From NCBI GenBank assembly GCA_016931085.1, contig JAFGFO010000467.1, forward strand, positions 1 through 7,907: DNA of 7,907 nt, in the 5' to 3' direction. Below the pieces are notes generated by a model, which did no database searches, was not told the DNA's origin, and worked only from the letters and a program-made list of their open reading frames with translations. The stretch's first letter is position 1. Each line of letters starts with the position of its first letter. Positions 1 through 5,268 of this stretch are shown one piece after another. This DNA comes from Thermoflexales bacterium (GTDB lineage: Bacteria > Chloroflexota > Anaerolineae > Fen-1058). The position numbers were made by a program, and so were the translations under genes.

Positions 1-205
1 CGAGTCGGCGCAGGCGGCGGCGCAGATGGTGGCGGGCGGGCAGCAGCAGGCGGGAGGCATCGGGCAGATTGCGATGGCGATGCAGAGCATCAACCAGGCC
101 ACGGTGCAGAGCTTGTCGAGCACGCGCCAGGCCGAGAAGGCCGCCTATGACCTGAACGAGCTGGCCCGCCGCATGGCAGAGATCGTCGAGCAGTACAAAC
201 TGTAA
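1..205 (+). CDS. Methyl-accepting chemotaxis protein, C-terminal fragment
   Basis: The reading frame is open from base 2 to the TAA at 203-205 and gives 67 residues, so only the tail of the protein is in the window. The fragment has the Ala/Gln/Glu-rich heptad character of a receptor cytoplasmic coiled coil: a QQQAGGIGQIAMAMQSINQA stretch, then SSTRQAEKAA, ending in EIVEQYKL. This matches the last helix of the MCP signalling domain, which returns from the hairpin tip that contacts CheA and CheW. The tip itself, any HAMP domain and the sensor domain lie upstream, so ligand and membrane topology cannot be judged. I see no CheR-tethering NWETF-type pentapeptide at the C-terminus. cheA starts 128 bases downstream on the same strand, which makes this the likely cognate receptor. 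Confidence 0.88.
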   Translation, partial: ESAQAAAQMVAGGQQQAGGIGQIAMAMQSINQATVQSLSSTRQAEKAAYDLNELARRMAEIVEQYKL

Positions 206-333
206 GGACAGGTACAATGCGCTTAAAGTGTGTTGTGCCTATGTCGGCTGTAATGAATATGACACGTGATTGTTACCCAGCGTTTACGCAGAAGGCGTAT
301 GATGGTAGAGCACACACGGTGTGAGAGGGTATT

Positions 334-2892
334 ATGTCCCTGAGTGCCAAAATTCGCGAGCAATTGTTGAGCAGCTTTCGTGCTGAGCTGGCCGAGCGTG
401 TCCAGACCATGACGGATGGCTTGTTGACCTTGGAGCAGCGCAAGATCACGGGCGAGCAGCGCCAGGAGCTGCTGCGCGATGTCTTTCGCGCGGCACATAG
501 TCTCAAGGGCGCGGCCCGCGCTGTGGGCGTGAGCGCGGTCGAGCAACTGGCGCACGCGCTCGAAGACGTGCTGGGCGCGATGCAAAAAGACGCGATCGAG
601 CTGGAACCAGAACTTTTTAACGCGTGTTACCGGGCGCTTGACACGATCCAACTGGTGCAGTCGGTTTACGAGTCTGGCGGGACCACGCCGCCTGCGCAAG
701 CTTTAAAAGCCCTGGCCGACTTGGATCCGTTTAGAAGCCAGGCAGCCCGGGATGCGAGGGAAGCCGCGAAAGCAGTCGGTGAGAAAACACTCGCCTCACC
801 GCCGCCGGCGCCTGTTGTCGGCGGTGAGGCTCGGACTGATCACCAGCCAGCGGTGACCTGGCCGGCAGAGGAGAGACTGCCCGTCACCTCGCAGCCAGTC
901 GCAACGCCATCCGCAAGCCCAGAAGATCGGGCGGTTACCCGCCCCCAGGTGCCTGCTCTCGCCGACGAAACGATCCGCGTCAGCGTGAGCAAGTTGGATG
1001 CCCTGATGGCCCAGTTGAGCGAATTGCTTGTCACCAAGATCCACGCTGAGCAGCGCCTGGCCCAGGTGCGCGAAGCCCAGGAATTGATGGCCGCCTGGCA
1101 AAAAGAGTGGCTGGCTGTGCGCAGCACGTACAGCCGGCTGGCTCGCTATGCGCGCGATATGAATGCGGTGGCGTCGGTCGATATGCAAGGCAAGCTGGTC
1201 GAAAAACAGGATCAGCTCGTTCGTAACAAGGCTGGTGATGGCCACAGTGTGCCTCGCAAGTTGAGCCGGACGGCCGAACGGGCCAAGCAGGCGCGTCATA
1301 ACCAGGAACTGTTGCAGTTGTTGAATTACGTGGACGTCAGCCAGGAAAAGCTGCGTGACATGGCAACTCGCATGAATAGCCTGATGCGGGAATATGCCGG
1401 CGACACAATGCAAATGGCGCTGGTGATTGACGGCCTGGAGGAAGAAGTCAAGCGTGTGCGGATGCTGCCGTTGGCAACGATCACTGGCACCTTTGGCCGC
1501 ATGGTGCGTGACCTGGCCCAATCCGCCGGCAAGGAGGCTGTGTTGGAAGTCGAAGGCGGCGAGGTCGAGCTGGACAAGCGCGTGTTGGAAGAGATCAAGG
1601 ATCCCTTGATCCACCTGTTGCGCAACGCGCTCGATCATGGCCTCGAAGCGCCGGCTAAGCGTGTGGCGGCTGGCAAGGCGCGCGCCGGCAAGCTCAAGCT
1701 GGCTGCCGAGCAGTTGGGCAAGGAAGTCATTATCCGCGTTTCAGACGATGGCGCCGGGCTAGACGTCGAAGCCATCCGCCGGGTGGCGGTGCGGAGGGGT
1801 GTGCTGGACGCTCAGACGCTCACCGAATCCGAGTTGGTCGAGTTGATCTTTGCCTCTGGCTTTTCCACCAGTCCGATCATTACGGATGTGTCGGGGCGAG
1901 GGGTAGGGCTGGATGTCGTGCGCCGCAATGTAGAGTCGCTGCAGGGGCAGCTCAGCATCGACTGGGTGGCCGGGAAGAGCACGACCTTCACGCTCAGGCT
2001 GCCGCTGGCGTTGACCAGTTCGCGTGGCTTGATGATACGCGTCTCGGGCCAACAGTTTGCCATCCCGCTCACCGTGATCCAGCGCATCGAGTACGTCCGG
2101 CCCGTAGACATTGTCTCCTTGGGAGGCTACGATACTCTGCGTTACGATGGGCGAGCGCTGACCCTGATGCTGTTGAGCGATGTGTTGGGTTTGCCGCGCA
2201 CGAAGCGAGTCATTGATGAGGCGTTCACCTTCCCAGTGGTGATCATCGGTGCCGATCGCCCCATGGCCTTTGCCGTGGATGAACTGGCCGGTGAACAAGA
2301 GATTGTGATCAAGGGGCTGGGCCGGCAGTTGTCGCACGTGGGAGGGATTGCCGGCGCCAGTATTTTGGGCAACGGCGAGGTGCTCTTGATTCTCAGCGCG
2401 TTGGAACTGGCCAAGTTGGTCCAAAAGATGGCGGATAGTGGCAGGCCGCGCAGCGTGATGGATTGGCAGCCTGTTCCAGAGGAACAAGCTGCTTTGGCGA
2501 AATCCGAGCTCCGTGCGGAGCATCAAAAATCCAGGATCTTGGTTGTCGACGATTCGATCACGACTCGCACGCTGGAAAAGAATATCCTGGAGGCGGCTGG
2601 GTACCTCGTTCAGTTGGCAACCGATGGCCAAGAGGCGCTAAGCGCTATCGCGGCCGGCGGGTTACCCGACTTGGTCGTTTCGGACGTCGCGATGCCACGC
2701 CTGGATGGTTTTGGACTGACGGAACGGCTCAAGAGTGACGCACGCACGGCCGGTGTGCCGGTCATCCTCGTGACATCGCTCGACTCGCCTGAGGACAAGG
2801 CACGCGGCATTGAGGTGGGCGCCGATGCGTATATCATCAAGAGCAGCTTTGACCAACATAACTTGTTGGATACGATCGAACAACTGATATGA
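334..2892 (+). CDS. cheA: CheA hybrid chemotaxis histidine kinase with C-terminal receiver
   Basis: 852 residues. An HPt domain covers about 1-115, with phospho-accepting His55 in AAHSLKGAARAVG. A Pro/Ala-rich linker follows (about 140-208); no clear CheY-binding P2 domain is visible. The P3 dimerisation helices begin near 212 (IRVSVSKLDALMAQLSELL) and reach about 375, roughly 90 residues more than the short helical pair of enteric CheA. The ATPase domain has an N-box (HLLRNALDHG, Asn431), G1 (DDGAGLD, 471-477), an F-box near 505-512 and G2 (GRGVGLDVV, 521-529). A CheW-like domain spans about 555-700. A receiver spans about 733-852, with Asp739/Asp740, phospho-acceptor Asp784, Thr814 and Lys836. 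All catalytic residues are present, so it should be an active cytosolic kinase coupled to receptors through CheW. ATG 334 is the first possible start: an in-frame TGA lies at 322-324, and AGAGGG precedes the ATG. This architecture is known from ChpA/FrzE-type and other non-flagellar chemosensory systems. Confidence 0.96.
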   Translation: MSLSAKIREQLLSSFRAELAERVQTMTDGLLTLEQRKITGEQRQELLRDVFRAAHSLKGAARAVGVSAVEQLAHALEDVLGAMQKDAIELEPELFNACYRALDTIQLVQSVYESGGTTPPAQALKALADLDPFRSQAARDAREAAKAVGEKTLASPPPAPVVGGEARTDHQPAVTWPAEERLPVTSQPVATPSASPEDRAVTRPQVPALADETIRVSVSKLDALMAQLSELLVTKIHAEQRLAQVREAQELMAAWQKEWLAVRSTYSRLARYARDMNAVASVDMQGKLVEKQDQLVRNKAGDGHSVPRKLSRTAERAKQARHNQELLQLLNYVDVSQEKLRDMATRMNSLMREYAGDTMQMALVIDGLEEEVKRVRMLPLATITGTFGRMVRDLAQSAGKEAVLEVEGGEVELDKRVLEEIKDPLIHLLRNALDHGLEAPAKRVAAGKARAGKLKLAAEQLGKEVIIRVSDDGAGLDVEAIRRVAVRRGVLDAQTLTESELVELIFASGFSTSPIITDVSGRGVGLDVVRRNVESLQGQLSIDWVAGKSTTFTLRLPLALTSSRGLMIRVSGQQFAIPLTVIQRIEYVRPVDIVSLGGYDTLRYDGRALTLMLLSDVLGLPRTKRVIDEAFTFPVVIIGADRPMAFAVDELAGEQEIVIKGLGRQLSHVGGIAGASILGNGEVLLILSALELAKLVQKMADSGRPRSVMDWQPVPEEQAALAKSELRAEHQKSRILVVDDSITTRTLEKNILEAAGYLVQLATDGQEALSAIAAGGLPDLVVSDVAMPRLDGFGLTERLKSDARTAGVPVILVTSLDSPEDKARGIEVGADAYIIKSSFDQHNLLDTIEQLI
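793..830 (+). repeat. 12-bp perfect inverted repeat in the cheA linker
   Basis: GCCTCACCGCCG (793-804) is the exact reverse complement of CGGCGGTGAGGC (819-830), with a 14-base loop between. It lies in the part of cheA that codes for the Pro/Ala-rich linker between HPt and the dimerisation helices, where the protein sequence is little constrained. The RNA could form a very GC-rich stem. No U-run follows, so it is not a standard terminator. It may be chance in GC-rich, low-complexity DNA or a translational pause between domains. Confidence 0.6.
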
Positions 2893-2893
2893 G

Positions 2894-2911
2894 ACGTGGA
2901 ACGTAAAACGT
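2894..2911 (+). repeat. Short 7-bp periodic ACGT repeat after cheA
   Basis: ACGT occurs three times at exactly 7-base spacing (2894-2897, 2901-2904, 2908-2911), with purine-rich spacers GGA and AAA. It begins two bases after the cheA stop and takes up much of the 53-base gap before the next gene. I recall similar heptameric ACGTxxx tandem tracts in Chloroflexota intergenic DNA, but this is memory and not checked. Three degenerate units are a weak signal. Confidence 0.35.
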
Positions 2912-2945
2912 GCTAGAACATGGTCCCTAGCGCAGGGGGCAGATA

Positions 2946-3944
2946 ATGGCAAAGACAAAAATTGTGGTGATTGAAGAGGATCCCGTTCTAGCCCAGTCTA
3001 TCCGGGATAGACTGGCAGACATGGGTTACTGTGTGACTGTCGCGTCAGTTGGCGAGTCAGTCGACGCGCAGTCGGACGCGGTCCTCGTGGATAAGTTGAG
3101 GCGCTCCAATGCAGAATTGAAACACTATATGCACGAGCTTAGGGAGGCCAATCGGCTCAAGGACCTTTTTACAGACATTTTGCGTCACGATCTGCTTAAC
3201 CCGGCCAATGTGATTCGAGATTTTGCCAAGCTGCTGCTGGCCGATCTAGGTGACGCCGGTCAGCAAAGAATCGTGTCCAGGATTATGAGCAGCGCGGACA
3301 AGATCATGGAAATGATCGAAGACGCCAGCATGTATGCCAAGCTGGAAAGCGTGGATAAACTGGATCGCGAGGGACTCAACCTGGACCGCATGTTCAGGAC
3401 CGTCATCGACAACCTGGGGCCCCTGTTGGACAAGAAAGGCTTGAGCTTGGACTATCTGCCCCAGGGGGATTATTATGTGCTGGCCAATCCGATGCTAGAG
3501 GCGGTCTTGTCCAACCTACTGAGCAACGCGATCAAATACTCGCCTGATGGGAGGCGGGTAGAAATTAATATCCTGGCTTTGCCGGCTTCTCCAGATGCCC
3601 CGGCTGGCCAGAGCGGAACGACTGGCGCTCAGAATGGGTGCGTGTGGTTCTACGTCAAGGATTGGGGCTACGGTATAGCCGCCGAGGATAAAACCAGGGT
3701 GTTCACACGCTTCCAACGGGCGGACAAGACCGGCGTGAAAGGCTCCGGCTTGGGATTGGCCATCGTGAAGCGCATTGTGGAACTGCACGCCGGTCGGGTG
3801 TGGGTGGAGGACAATCCCGAAGGGGGCAGCGTGTTTTACGTCGAAATTCCCCTAGACCCCAAGGCTGGCGATCCTGCAGATCGCCTGGGGTCTCGACAAG
3901 GCATTATTAAGAAGGAGGTGCCTGATGGCAAGCGCTCAAGCTAA
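2946..3944 (+). CDS. Soluble sensor histidine kinase with truncated N-terminal receiver remnant
   Basis: 332 residues, with no membrane segment. Residues 4-40 look like the first half of a receiver (strand TKIVVIEED, a helix, strand GYCVTVAS). The second helix is almost absent, and a strand-like DAVLVD (44-49) runs straight into a charged helix (about 50-75), so the rest of a receiver fold is missing. The HisKA-type helix carries His81 in the H-box LRHDLLNP, a variant of the common SHELRTP. The ATPase domain has an N-box around Asn194 (LLSNAIKYSP), G1 (DWGYGI, 239-244), an F-box (RVFTRFQR, 251-258) and G2 (GSGLGLAIV, 266-274), so it should be catalytically competent. The fold ends near 303 (FYVEIPL); a 29-residue polar tail follows. 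An AGGGGG ribosome site at 2934-2939 supports ATG 2946. Its 3' end overlaps the next receiver gene by 20 bases, so that receiver is the most likely phosphate target. The sensory input is unknown. Confidence 0.92.
   Translation: MAKTKIVVIEEDPVLAQSIRDRLADMGYCVTVASVGESVDAQSDAVLVDKLRRSNAELKHYMHELREANRLKDLFTDILRHDLLNPANVIRDFAKLLLADLGDAGQQRIVSRIMSSADKIMEMIEDASMYAKLESVDKLDREGLNLDRMFRTVIDNLGPLLDKKGLSLDYLPQGDYYVLANPMLEAVLSNLLSNAIKYSPDGRRVEINILALPASPDAPAGQSGTTGAQNGCVWFYVKDWGYGIAAEDKTRVFTRFQRADKTGVKGSGLGLAIVKRIVELHAGRVWVEDNPEGGSVFYVEIPLDPKAGDPADRLGSRQGIIKKEVPDGKRSS
2993..3015 (+). repeat. 23-bp near-perfect palindrome at the start of the kinase gene
   Basis: CCAGTCTATCC (2993-3003) and GGATAGACTGG (3005-3015) are exact reverse complements around a single central G (3004). 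The palindrome lies 47 bases inside the kinase gene, in codons for residues 16-24. As DNA it has the symmetry of a dimeric repressor site. As RNA it would be a stem with a tight loop just downstream of the start codon, where it could slow early elongation. No direct evidence of function is visible. Confidence 0.65.
3854..3893 (+). repeat. 15-bp bulged hairpin upstream of the receiver gene's ribosome site
   Basis: AGACCCCA (3854-3861) plus GGCGATC (3867-3873) pair exactly with GATCGCC (3879-3885) plus TGGGGTCT (3886-3893). The left arm carries a 5-base bulge AGGCT, and the loop is CTGCA. The stem lies in the codons for the extra C-terminal tail of the kinase and ends 18 bases before a very strong Shine-Dalgarno sequence. 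A role in setting the ratio of kinase to receiver, as a ribosome brake, mRNA stability element or cleavage site, is plausible but inferred. Confidence 0.65.
3912..3920 (+). promoter_or_regulatory. Consensus Shine-Dalgarno for the first receiver gene
   Basis: AAGGAGGTG matches the 3' end of 16S rRNA over nine bases, with GGAGG ending six bases before ATG 3925. It is much closer to consensus than the other ribosome sites in the window (AGAGGG, AGGGGG, GAGGG), suggesting this receiver is made in excess of the kinase whose gene it overlaps. It fixes the start at 3925. Confidence 0.85.
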
Positions 3945-4323
3945 TGGGACAGTCAAGACCGTTCTCGTGATCGAGGATAGCCAGGTTCAACGCCTGGTGC
4001 TAAGCGACTTGTTGGAGCAAGAAGGGGCTAGGGTGTTGTGTGCTGCGGAGGGGAGCACCGGCGTGTCTATGGCCCAGCAGCACCAACCGGACGCGATCGT
4101 GCTCGATCTGGAGATGCCCGGCATGGGTGGACTGGAGGCTTGCCGGGTGTTGAAGGACAATCCACAGACGGCCTCTATTCCGGTCGTGGTGCTGACCGCT
4201 TACGCCGACAGGATCGATGCGATCCTGCAGGGCTTTAGCTTGGGAGCGATTGACTTTATCCCCAAGGATGCCTTTTCAGAGAAGGTGCTCTTGGAAACAC
4301 TGCGCCAGTTGGGTGTGTTGTGA
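3925..4323 (+). CDS. Stand-alone CheY-like receiver protein (first copy)
   Basis: 132 residues forming one complete receiver with no output domain. After a short polar N-terminus (1-10) come VLVIEDS (acidic pocket with Asp18), phospho-acceptor Asp61 in IVLDLEMPGMGG, Thr91 in VVVLTAY and Lys114 in DFIPKD. All residues needed for Mg-dependent phosphotransfer are present. It probably acts as a diffusible CheY-type messenger or phosphate sink for the overlapping kinase, for CheA, or for both. The start overlaps the kinase stop by 20 bases, a sign of translational coupling, although its own ribosome site is strong. The C-terminal helix VLLETLRQLG is almost identical to that of the second receiver gene, so the two are paralogues. 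Their order, flanking an RsbT-like gene, suggests local duplication. Confidence 0.94.
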   Translation: MASAQANGTVKTVLVIEDSQVQRLVLSDLLEQEGARVLCAAEGSTGVSMAQQHQPDAIVLDLEMPGMGGLEACRVLKDNPQTASIPVVVLTAYADRIDAILQGFSLGAIDFIPKDAFSEKVLLETLRQLGVL

Positions 4324-4375
4324 GCTTGGGTATTTATGGCCGAATAGTCCACGCACTTGGCTAAAGGGAACGGCA

Positions 4376-4744
4376 ATGGATGAAGAACACAGCGTGACGG
4401 TCAAGAGTGAAGTCGATGTCATCACAGCCCGCATGTATGTGCGGGATGTGGCGCGTGGCTTGGGCATGAACTTGGGTGACCAGGCCCGCATCTCGCTGGC
4501 AGCTTCGTCCCTGGCTCACGCAATCGGCTTGGGGAGGACGCACCAGGGACAGATCGAGATCAGTTGTGTGCACGAGCGTGACGACGCTCGTGTTGGCGTG
4601 CAAGTGATTTGTATCCGCATAGGCCTGCCGTGCACGCTTGAAGCGGGCCGGCTGGGTGAAGCCCGTTGGATGGTGGACGAGTTGATGGTCGAGGAGCGAC
4701 CTCCGGATGAATTACAGGTCACGGTCATCAAGTGGTTGGTGTGA
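4376..4744 (+). CDS. Degenerate RsbT/anti-sigma-factor-like ATPase-fold protein
   Basis: 122 residues. The N-terminal half resembles RsbT-type serine kinases of the HATPase_c fold: a strand VTVKSEVDV, a long helix TARMYVRDVARGLGMNLGDQ, then RISLAASSLAHAI where active members have a SELARN-type N-box. Here the key Glu and Asn positions read Ser45 and Ala49. The region where DxGPGI (G1) should lie reads CIRIGLPC (79-86), with no Asp, and the glycine-rich lid/G2 is missing. The C-terminus (ARWMVDELMV then LQVTVIKWL) still aligns with the last helix and strand of the family, so the fold looks shortened rather than cut off. I infer a non-catalytic binding protein, perhaps a partner switch for STAS or receiver proteins. 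An AAAGGGAA ribosome site at 4363-4370 supports ATG 4376. The frame is open further upstream, but into the preceding receiver gene. Family assignment is moderate; function is unknown. Confidence 0.72.
   Translation: MDEEHSVTVKSEVDVITARMYVRDVARGLGMNLGDQARISLAASSLAHAIGLGRTHQGQIEISCVHERDDARVGVQVICIRIGLPCTLEAGRLGEARWMVDELMVEERPPDELQVTVIKWLV
4571..4592 (+). repeat. 9-bp perfect inverted repeat inside the RsbT-like gene
   Basis: CACGAGCGT (4571-4579) and ACGCTCGTG (4584-4592) pair exactly around the four-base loop GACG. It lies in codons for the polar loop VHERDDARV, where the family varies in length and sequence. A stable RNA hairpin is possible. No U-run follows, so it is not a terminator. Confidence 0.5.
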
Positions 4745-4747
4745 GGG
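4743..4747 (+). promoter_or_regulatory. Ribosome site that decides the start of the second receiver gene
   Basis: GAGGG overlaps the stop of the RsbT-like gene (4742-4744) and lies eight bases before ATG 4756. It favours ATG 4756 over the in-frame GTG codons at 4732 and 4741, which lack a similar site and would add residues before the usual receiver start. A ribosome site on the previous stop codon suggests termination-reinitiation coupling. Confidence 0.6.
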
Positions 4748-4755
4748 ATGCTCAG

Positions 4756-5184
4756 ATGCTTGATCCCTCCAGCAAGACGGTTCTGGTGGTTGAGGATAGC
4801 CCTACCCAGGCGCTCCAATTGCAACTGCTTTTGGAAGAAGAGGGATTACAAGTGGTCTGTGCTGCGGATGGTGAGACAGGCTTGGCCCTGGCCACCCAGG
4901 TGTATCCCGATTTGATTATCCTTGACATACAATTGCCTGGCATCGATGGCTTCCAGGTGTGCCGGTGCTTGAAGGAACTGCCTGGCGTGGCCGATATCCC
5001 GGTCATTATGTTCACCCGCCACGATACACCCGAAGCCATCATGCTGGGCTTGGAGACCGGTGCGGTCGACTATATTCCTAAAGATGTATTCGCTAACGTC
5101 GTTCTTTTGGAAACGTTGCGGCAAATGGGGCTGATTCCTTCATCGGCTTCCTTAGATATAGAGGATATTGGGCTATCGGAATAG
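4756..5184 (+). CDS. Stand-alone CheY-like receiver protein (second copy)
   Basis: 142 residues from ATG 4756, a single receiver domain. VLVVEDS supplies the acidic pocket with Asp14; the phospho-acceptor is Asp57 in IILDIQLPGIDG; Thr87 lies in VIMFTRHD; Lys109 is in DYIPKD. The set is complete, so it should accept phosphate. After the fold there is an acidic tail (about 129-142, SSASLDIEDIGLSE) that the first receiver lacks and that could be a docking segment. It shares the VLLETLRQxG final helix with the first receiver, and a TGTGCTGCGGA DNA string (4032-vicinity and 4857-vicinity) also recurs, which supports duplication. It starts 11 bases after the RsbT-like gene, so those two are probably translated together. 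No output domain is present; the likely role is a messenger or phosphate sink. Confidence 0.92.
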   Translation: MLDPSSKTVLVVEDSPTQALQLQLLLEEEGLQVVCAADGETGLALATQVYPDLIILDIQLPGIDGFQVCRCLKELPGVADIPVIMFTRHDTPEAIMLGLETGAVDYIPKDVFANVVLLETLRQMGLIPSSASLDIEDIGLSE

Positions 5185-5186
5185 CC
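5171..5186 (+). terminator. Small hairpin over the stop of the second receiver gene
   Basis: GGCTAT (5171-5176) and ATAGCC (5181-5186) pair exactly around the loop CGGA, and the stop codon TAG lies in the right arm. The bases that follow (TGTTG) are only partly T-rich, so this is at best a weak terminator or an attenuator between the receiver gene and cheB. It could also protect the mRNA 3' end. The 84-base gap to cheB is one of the larger gaps in the window, in keeping with partial separation. Confidence 0.3.
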
Positions 5187-5268
5187 TGTTGAAATCGAAG
5201 CTCTGCACGCATGGAATGGCTCGAGATTAACCAGGGATTGCGAATAGCCGGGACATTGAGGTTGAACT

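Noticed and set aside
285..299. TACGC-AGAAG-GCGTA small hairpin upstream of cheA, considered as a terminator for the MCP gene or a riboswitch
   Set aside because: The stem is only five base pairs with no U-run, and I see no known riboswitch core motif.
298..303. TATGAT as a -10 box for cheA
   Set aside because: No -35-like hexamer is found 16-18 bases upstream; the TTGTTA at 270-275 is 22 bases away. Too weak to call a promoter.
313..323. CACAC-G-GTGTG dyad just before the cheA ribosome site
   Set aside because: Five-base arms are expected by chance at this scale; no further support.
223..699. Minus-strand open frame across the MCP-cheA gap
   Set aside because: It overlaps the conserved HPt coding region, is rich in Arg and His without domain signals, and has no supporting context.
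1593..1611. GATCAAGG/CCTTGATC inverted repeat in cheA
   Set aside because: The arms lie in strongly conserved N-box codons (EIKDPLIHLL), so protein sequence explains much of it.
1759..2631. Long antisense open frame inside cheA (290 codons); similar ones at 796-1638 and 6777-7880 on the minus strand
   Set aside because: They lie wholly opposite well-supported kinase genes and show no recognisable domains; their compositions follow from codon bias on the other strand in GC-rich DNA.
4217..4375. Upstream extension of the RsbT-like gene into the first receiver gene
   Set aside because: The extension would run through the 3' end of the conserved receiver in another frame; ATG 4376 has a good ribosome site and starts where the fold starts.
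4732..4755. GTG start for the second receiver gene
   Set aside because: It adds eight residues with no family support and has a poorer ribosome site than ATG 4756.
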